Positions 57,649-64,000 of a stretch of 64,000 nucleotides of DNA are shown here, piece by piece. Origin of the DNA: Pachyseris speciosa. Taxonomy: Eukaryota > Cnidaria > Anthozoa > Scleractinia > Pachyseridae. The stretch's first letter is position 1. Every line of letters starts with the position of its first letter. The notes below the pieces were generated by a model, which did no database searches, was not told where the DNA came from, and saw only the letters and a list, made by a program, of their open reading frames with translations. Both the position numbers and the translations under genes were made by a program. The stretch covers positions 1 to 64,000 of the forward strand of contig JAEMWC010001201.1 of assembly GCA_016490735.1 (NCBI GenBank), given 5' to 3'.

Positions 57649-59509
57649 ATAGCTGGACTCTCAGTAAAGACGCAATATGTAACCGTTAAAAGTCACTCCT
57701 TAGAAATCAATTATTTGTAAATCTAGCCACCTCCCTATCAACAACAAGCAAAACCAAGTTTGTATATTTTTCTTTACTGAGTTTCACTCTTGAAGGAACT
57801 TTAAACGTGAAAATTGCTTTATTTCAAGATATGCTCACTGGTATCGGAAAGTTTTGTTCACTCCTTTGGGGCTATCTTATCAACCTTTTCAGACTAAGGA
57901 AAATTAATGAAGGGGCAGTGAAATATCAACTGGCATATGACCAAACGCTTTAACCAATAAAGGGTATTTAATTAATTTCTACTCTCACAAAAATAAAGTA
58001 CGTTCATAGTTTAAAGAGGAAATGCATTTAAGAAATTTTTGTTCCACTTTTACCATTCTTACTTCCTTTATAGATCGTTAAAATGATTTAAAAAAGAAAC
58101 AATATACGTCATGTAAGAGAAATTTTGCGCGGAGTCGTCTTATTTTTCAAGGTTAAGCCTGACTCACACTTGCAAAGAAAATAATAAGTGGTTTCACAGT
58201 CTCCTAGATTCTCAAATTTACTATTCTACCCCTACAAACTGTACCAGAGTTTCGCCCAGCAAAATTACCGTACGGTAAGGGCATCAAGGTTATCTCTCTA
58301 GCCATGAACTTGGTACGGTTTATTAAACGCGGTCAAACTTACAAAATAAGAAAATTCTTTAAAGGTCGGGTGTTTACTTTGCGAGCTCAAAAGTCTTTTT
58401 GTGCGTCTGTGAGTTTACTAATCATTCCGATTTACTAAAACCATTTCAGGGCCAATTTTTTGAAGCGGTTTTCCCTGAGGTCATGCGTTCAATCGGAAAA
58501 CAGATACGCAGCTCCGACCAGGGTCCACATTCTTCGGTCCCTTAAAAAGGCTTCAAAACTTTTTAGTAAATCGTTAAATGATTTAGTAAACTTAGAGACT
58601 CGCGATAAGCGTAGCAGCTTTGAACTCTCAAGTATCAACTTTTCGGATAAGTGACTTTTCGGATAAGCATTACAGATAAGCCCGACGTCTATTTTGCACG
58701 AGCGATCATATGCTTCGCTTTTTTTTATTTTTCAGTAGTTCAAAATTTCATCGTTTCCATCTTGTTACTTGTTTGCCTCACACTTCATTTCATAAGTGGG
58801 TGTTTAAGTGTTAGTATGGTGATCTATTAGCTGTTTTGTTAAGCGCAAACGGCGTGATAATTGTTTACTTTGTTATTAAAAAAGGATGGAGCCGGAAAGG
58901 AGCAAGAGAAAAAGAAAATCGATTATGGACATATCAAATTTGCATTTTATAAGCAGACTAACATTACGGTCCAGGCTAATGATGACTGGTAAAGGTTTTA
59001 GGGTTAGGGGGCTAACTTTGGGTTACGGATACGGTAAGGCTTGGGCTAGGTGTTAGGGTTAGGGTTAGGCGGGTAAGCGTTTTTGTTTGATATAAGTTAT
59101 TATTTTCTACCTTGCGAGTTTCCTTTACCTTCTCGCCTTAAAAGGGAAAATATCAATTAATACAGAGTTGGAAAAACCGACTAGGTAACAAATATTTTCT
59201 AAATAGGTATCTTCACATTTAGCACAAGCGCGGTAGGTTACCATTTCACCTTTTCCTGTGCGCAGAGTACGTAACTGTGTTTTTGCCTGTCCCGATTTCC
59301 GGAAACAATACATTTTTTAACATCCCCAGTTTTATCAGTAATCACAAACTCATAACAACGCTAATTCAGTGGTAGTGAATGTTCAGATCTGGCAGTTAGA
59401 AAACATGGTGCTTTTTTTGCAAAATTTCCCTGGGAAAACAACAGCAACAAAAAAACATTTGAAGAATGACAAAAAACGGAGACTCTATAATTTGTTTTAT
59501 AAAGTATCT
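57649..59509. other. intergenic (copy R of 10810-12680)
   Basis: Contains the short TTAGGG run at 59053-59069 and the short open frames also seen in copy L; the frame at 11626-11988 in copy L is cut to 64 codons here, which argues against it being a gene. Confidence 0.55.
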
Positions 59510-59627
59510 ACATCTTGGGGAGCAGGGATGGCGTGTTGGGGAGCAGGGATGGCGTAGTGGTGAGAGCACTCGCCTTCCACCAATGTGGCCCGGGTTCGAT
59601 TCCCGGACCCGACGTCAAATGTGGGTT

Positions 59628-59671
<44 letters not shown>

Positions 59672-59828
59672 CGGGTACTCCGGTTTTCCCCTCTCCTCAA
59701 AAACCAACACTTCTAAATTCCAATTGGATCCGGAATGCTCGAGCGTTTATTGCATGAGCCCCCGGCTCGGGAGATTGGGCAACCACTCCCCACGTTATCG
59801 AGCTTAAATAAATTACTAGATTACTTTA
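59510..59828 (+). mobile_element. tRNA-derived SINE (third type), present only in copy R
   Basis: A tRNA-like head has A box GGCGTAGTGGTGAGAGC and B box GGGTTCGATTCCC, a body with CTCCGAGAGGTTTTTCTCC, and an extended 3' part ending TTAAATAAATTACTAGATTA. The first 20 or so bases are duplicated in tandem (GGAGCAGGGATGGCGT occurs twice). Copy L has the empty site near 12680. The same family is at 24868-25097 on the other strand. Confidence 0.85.
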
Positions 59829-60248
59829 CAGCGGCATCGCACTGATTAGTTGTTGAAATACAAACAATTTAACTGGTAAATCTCGAAAATACAAAAGATC
59901 TTGACACTGGCCAACCGTTGTTGACACTCCTTCAATAAATATTTATTCACTCCTGTTTTGAAAACTTCTTCCAAGTCACGTTTTCCAAAAAATATTGCTC
60001 ACAAATTTCAAAGCAACAGGTCTTTCTCAAAATGAAAGACAACAAACCTGGTTCCCTACAAAGTGTTTCAAGATTTTTATTTTTATTTTTATTTTTTTTT
60101 TAGTCGAATATATGACCCTTTACTTTGGTGGTAGGAGTTTCTTATCTCCGGTTCGTAACCTCTTTTGAACAGCAACAAAAACAAGTTTATTTAAACAGTA
60201 CTGTAAAAATTACAATATTGGCAACCCCCAAACAGCGATAGCTAATCG

Positions 60249-61231
60249 TCCCTTAAGCAAGAATGACGTAGAAAATGAGGTTATTTGGAACAACCAATTT
60301 GTTACAATTGCAGGAAAGTCAGTATTCTATCGGTCGTGGTATGAAGCCGGAGTTAAATTCATAAAAGATCTGATGACTGAGGATGAAAATTTAATGACTC
60401 TTAATGTATTCCAAAAAACCTTCGCCATTAAAACACACTTATTGCAATATTTAGGGCTTTTAAATGCTATCCCCACGAGCTGGAAAAGAACACTCAAGAG
60501 TAGCTACGAGGAAACAGAAATTCATGACTGCGAAAATAGATTACTGATGGGCAAGCTGGAAAAGGCAGGTTTTTCTGCTGAGGAATTTCGCATATTTATG
60601 AACTTCCTTTTAAGCTAACTCGCGACGTCAGAATGTCAGTATTTCAATTTAAGATCAACCACAACATTCTGTACACAAAAAATAGACTCTTTAGAGATAA
60701 GATAACAGACAATGACAAATCTTTTCTTTGCAGTGGTAGTCAAACGCTGACGCATCTCTTTGTTGAATGTGATTTTAGCAAAATGTTTTGGATTGAGTTT
60801 ATTTCTTGGTGGAATTCTAAAAACAACATGCAGATCAACCTCCAACAACGTGATATTCTTTTTGCTCTTCATCCCGAAAAACAGTCTTTTTTAGGCATTA
60901 ACTATTGTCTGCTTGTGGCCAGACAGTACATTTACATTGCTGCAAAAAAAAAATAACAAAATTAAATTAAAATTTTGAAAAACAAGCTCGGGATTGAGAA
61001 ACAGAAGATTCGAGGCCTTGTTACTCTTTAGAGCACTTTTGTTTGTTTGTTTGTTTGTTTGTTTCTTGCGTGTGTCTATCATGTGCTGTAATTAGTAGAT
61101 CATCATGTGTAATTGTTCTCTTTACCTGTTATATATATACATTTTTGTAAGTTGTTACATTTTAATTTTCGCATTTGTCTATTGCATGTTAGTTTTGCTG
61201 TGACTAAATAAAGGTTACATTAAAAAAAAAA
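60249..61231 (+). mobile_element. 5'-truncated LINE (L1/Tx1-like) with target-site duplication, present only in copy R
   Basis: AAACAGCGATAGCTAATCG occurs at 60230-60248 and again at 61235-61253; copy L has it once (with one substitution) near 13090. The insert carries frames VIWNNQFVTIAGKSVFYRSW onward (to 60618) and, after a frameshift, SVFQFKINHNILYTKNRLF with the C-x-HLFVECDFSKMFWIEF tail (60633-60953). It ends with AATAAA and an A10 run at 61222-61231. These are the features of target-primed reverse transcription, and the exact duplication means insertion was recent. Confidence 0.93.
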
Positions 61232-61253
61232 CGCAAACAGCGATAGCTAATCG

Positions 61254-61711
61254 TGGCGGGTTACGAAATTCAAGACACACAAATAAATTTCACTTCCTAA
61301 TTTTCCCAACATCTGTGCAAATATTATAAGACCGCTTTCCATTGTATAATCAACAGAACCCTCAACAAGTTTAGCTAAGTAAATTTTCATAACGACGTTA
61401 CACAAAAGAATCTTTCTGTTTAACTGAGTCAAAAGAATGCTGATATCGATTCGAAGCTGCGAGAGCCCCAGTTTGGACCTGGTACAGGCTTTGTCCACCC
61501 TGATTGTTCATCTGTGGAAATCTCATAATCCTTCGCTTTGTTTGGTAACCACTGCGGAGTTGAATTACCATCCTAGAAGATGTTAGTCAAACAAAGCTGG
61601 CTAAACATTGAGATGAAATTTGAGAGGAACACAATGAACTTTCTCAACTTTGTCCTTTAGTCAATATTTTTTCCCACTGGCAACCGAGACTACGTCAGCT
61701 TTGACGATCTC
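61254..61711. other. 5' flank of the plus cysteine-rich gene, copy R
   Basis: Colinear with 13108-13560 of copy L. The TATA-like box is changed to TATTTGAG at 61712-61719. Confidence 0.5.
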
Positions 61712-61767
61712 TATTTGAGGCGCACTCGTTGTCTGGAATGTACAGTTTTTAGCATCTTGAAGACAAC

Positions 61768-63166
61768 ATGAAGGCTATCACTGTTCTCCTTCCAGGCGTT
61801 TGCAGTTTAGTGACATCACAAACCTTTTTTCAGTCTTTCAGTTTCGTTTCGACGGAAAATGGCTTTTTTCCAGGAAAGTTTAATTCCATTTCTAGGATTA
61901 GTGACATAATTAAGCACTGTCCAATAACACTTGTTGGAGTTTTTAAACCCTGACTTGCGGGTACTTATGCATATACGTTTTGTTTCTTTGTTATAGAAAC
62001 CTTATTGTGGGAGGAAAACTTTGTCGGAAGCTAGCTGGACATAACGCCTGCAAGAAGCTGGCTTGCATCGATAACTTCTTCAAGTGCGTCATAGCAAACC
62101 ACCCCACTCCGCGCCCCACCCTTGCACCGCTTGAGGTAAAATTAAAATACTGATATCATAAAATTGTTGTTCGAGAGCGATTTGCATATGGGATGATATT
62201 AATACCTATCGTCCCATATCTAACAAACGCGAGTGGAATAATGGGTTCATGAAAAAACAGTTGCGGAAAAAATTCTAGGAATCCTATTAAATGGCTGCAG
62301 CCTTTTGGGTATGGTATAATGGCTCATATTACATGGCCACTAAGCCAATCAAGTCTTTGAAATTGCCATATCCAATAATTCAGTTTTGAATAAATTTATG
62401 TATACTTTGAACATACTGGAATATGTTGATTCTTCGTATGGAATTCATTCTTTAAGGTTCTAAACTAAAATGTGAAAAAGTGTCAATATTTTAAAACGCG
62501 AAACATATTGGTCAGCTGAAGGTTCTTAAAGACTTCCGTCCTACTACACTATGATATCATAAAATTGTTGTTCGAGAGCGATTTGCATATGGGATGATAT
62601 TAATACCTATCGTCCCATATCTAACAAACGCGAGTGGAATAATGGGTTCATGAAAAAACAGTTGCGGAAAAAATTAGGAATCCTATTAAATGGCTGCAGC
62701 CTTTTGGGTATGGTATAATGGCTCATATTACATGGCCACTAAGCCAATCAAGTCTTTGAAATTGCCATATCCAATAATTCAGTTTTGAATAAATTTATGT
62801 ATACTTTGAACATACTGGAATATGTTGATTCTTCGTATGGAATTCATTCTTTAAGGTTCTAAACTAAAATGTTGAAAAAGTGTCAATATTTTAAAACGCG
62901 AAACATATTGGTCAGCTGAAGGTTCTTAAAGACTTCCGTCCTACTACACTATTCCTTGACACTTGATAGATTCAAAACGTCCAAAAACAATTTCGCTGAT
63001 TTTGATAATGAATTGTAAATTTTAATGCTCGTCCATCGTATTCTACTTGCAGAAAGGATGCGTAGCTCTGTTATTCCTGTGCAGGAAACATAGCCCAAGC
63101 TGCGCTGGTGAACTGTGCTGCTACGTGCGCATCAAGAGATGCTTCGCGTTGGCAAAAGAAAACTGA
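61768..63166 (+). pseudogene. secreted cysteine-rich peptide gene, plus paralogue in copy R (exon 1 deleted, exon 2 frameshifted)
   Basis: The start ATGAAGGCTATC is at 61768, but about 355 bp present in copy L (about 13660-14015) are missing, removing the end of the signal peptide, the propeptide and the exon 1 donor. Exon 2 (61997-62135) is 139 nt instead of 141: two bases are lost at the first cysteine codon, so the frame soon meets TAA. Exon 3 (63053-63166) is intact and encodes the same domain B as copy L. The upstream TATA-like box is also degraded. This is a clear null of the gene that is intact at 13621-15298. Confidence 0.9.
62151..62952. repeat. 401-bp tandem duplication in intron 2 of the copy R gene
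   Basis: TGATATCATAAAATTGTTGT starts at 62151 and again at 62552; both units end CTACTACACT. The units differ by only a few bases. Copy L has one unit. Confidence 0.93.
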
Positions 63167-63292
63167 AAAAGCAAAAGAATGTTCTACTGCTACCACGGCA
63201 ACATAGTGAGATCTCGATCAAGATGATGTGCAATCAGGCTCGACATTTTCATTTATTTCACGTATTTATGTCTTCGTGCAGGCAACTAAGGG

Positions 63293-63298
63293 AATAAA
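63293..63298 (+). promoter_or_regulatory. polyadenylation signal AATAAA, copy R
   Basis: Same position relative to exon 3 as in copy L, 127 bases after the stop. Confidence 0.4.
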
Positions 63299-63715
63299 GC
63301 TACCAAACCAATATGTTTCTGGTATTAAGTTCATTTATCTATAATCTTAAGAAACCAAAAAGATAAAACACAAGTTAGATCCCAAAGAAAATAAATTAAA
63401 CTGGTACAGGCCATTGAGATTGCAAACACGAGATAGTGATCCTGACAGCCAACTAGAACACTCAACTAATTTAGACATAAATGTCCGTAGAAAAGACAAA
63501 AAAGAGGTACGAGCCTAATCGTTTAGATCACTCACTTGAGATCATTTTTCTTCCTGAATGTCCTGCGATTAGGACAGCTCGGCAGACAGCCTCGTCAATT
63601 AATTATCTAGGCTAGTACACTTCCTCTCAAGAAGGAATCACGCATGCTAAACTATGAAAGGTCTGGGCAGTGCTAACAAATATGTAGCAAGAGAAAATAA
63701 AGGAGGTTAGACAGT

Positions 63716-63943
63716 ACATCCGCCATACACGCCTTATTTCAGGGGTAATTCGTCTCAGGTTATTTATAGCTTCCGCGAAAAAGGATGCCCATGCCTAGGG
63801 CTTAGCCCTCCACACGTGTATTTTCATCCCTGTATGTCATTGGCTATTACCTACCCACGTGAGATTTCCGGGACTGGGACTGAGTAATCTAAAAATAACC
63901 TGAGACGGGCTACCCCCTGAAATAAGGCGTGTATGGCGGATGT
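63716..63943. mobile_element. 228-bp MITE with ~50-bp terminal inverted repeats
   Basis: The left end ACATCCGCCATACACGCCTT is exactly complementary to the right end, and the inverted repeats extend to about 50 bases with a few mismatches (AGGGGTAATTCGTCTC against AGGGGGTAGCCCGTCTC). The interior is about 110 bp and non-coding. Copy L has the right end and interior only (15811-15995). Confidence 0.88.
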
Positions 63944-64000
63944 TCTTTCTAACCATCTATATTATCTGTTGGAAATAGTCGTCCAGTTGGCTGATTTCCA

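Larger units (their letters stand above)
44161..64000. repeat. long segmental duplication, right copy (R)
   Basis: Direct repeat of 1-16052 that is still aligned at the last base of the window. The repeat starts inside the membrane-protein gene at 42774-44387 only because the window itself starts inside the corresponding gene. The simplest reading is a tandem unit of at least 44 kb, so copies of 16-44 kb may lie beyond the right edge. Both copies share several old lesions in the pseudogenes, and each carries private lesions and insertions. A haplotype pair joined in tandem by the assembler would look the same. Confidence 0.95.

Overview
This is nuclear DNA of an animal, most likely an anthozoan cnidarian such as a stony coral. 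It is AT-rich, has small genes with GT..AG introns, tRNA-like SINEs, several LINE types, Gypsy, Harbinger and Penelope-like remnants, MITEs and (AAT)n tracts. The species assignment is inference; I could not search any database. There are no bacterial genes, CRISPR arrays or functional tRNA/rRNA genes. LAYOUT. The dominant structure is a long, very similar direct duplication: bases 1-16052 (copy L) align colinearly with 44161-64000 (copy R, running off the end). By eye most aligned stretches differ by a few percent or less, but the copies are separated by clean insertions and deletions: a 1952-bp TA-flanked element, a 5'-truncated LINE with a 19-21 bp target duplication, a SINE, an internal 401-bp tandem repeat, a hairpin MITE and two deletions that break genes. 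It is either a recent tandem duplication with a unit of at least about 44 kb, or two haplotypes joined in tandem by the assembler. GENES. Two gene families stand out. (1) An unrecognised family of intronless, roughly 540-residue membrane proteins with about ten or eleven hydrophobic segments, an acidic N-terminus and a fixed CKMPF-type C-terminus. There are ten loci here on both strands: two intact (38195-39826 plus, 42774-44387 minus), one cut by the window edge (1-227), one with a single frameshift (18886-20495) and six decayed or truncated. (2) A three-exon family of small secreted cysteine-rich peptides: signal peptide plus acidic propeptide, then one cationic cysteine domain per exon. Two paralogues in opposite orientation occur in each long copy. 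Only the plus gene of copy L (13621-15298, 150 residues) is intact; the other three are broken, each in a different way. MIDDLE. Between the copies, 21-33 kb is largely mobile-element debris: a tandem tRNA-like SINE cluster ending in a foldback, the 3' end of a Gypsy-type element with polypurine tract and LTR, a Harbinger-like remnant (Myb-like accessory fragment plus DDE transposase) fused to a Penelope-type GIY-YIG fragment, and two old LINE tails. The 28-31 kb and 39.8-42.8 kb stretches show no recognisable gene. How either gene family works cannot be read from the DNA: the membrane family looks like a lineage-specific multigene family under birth-and-death turnover, and the cysteine-rich peptides have the precursor layout of host-defence or venom-type secreted peptides, but no activity can be assigned.
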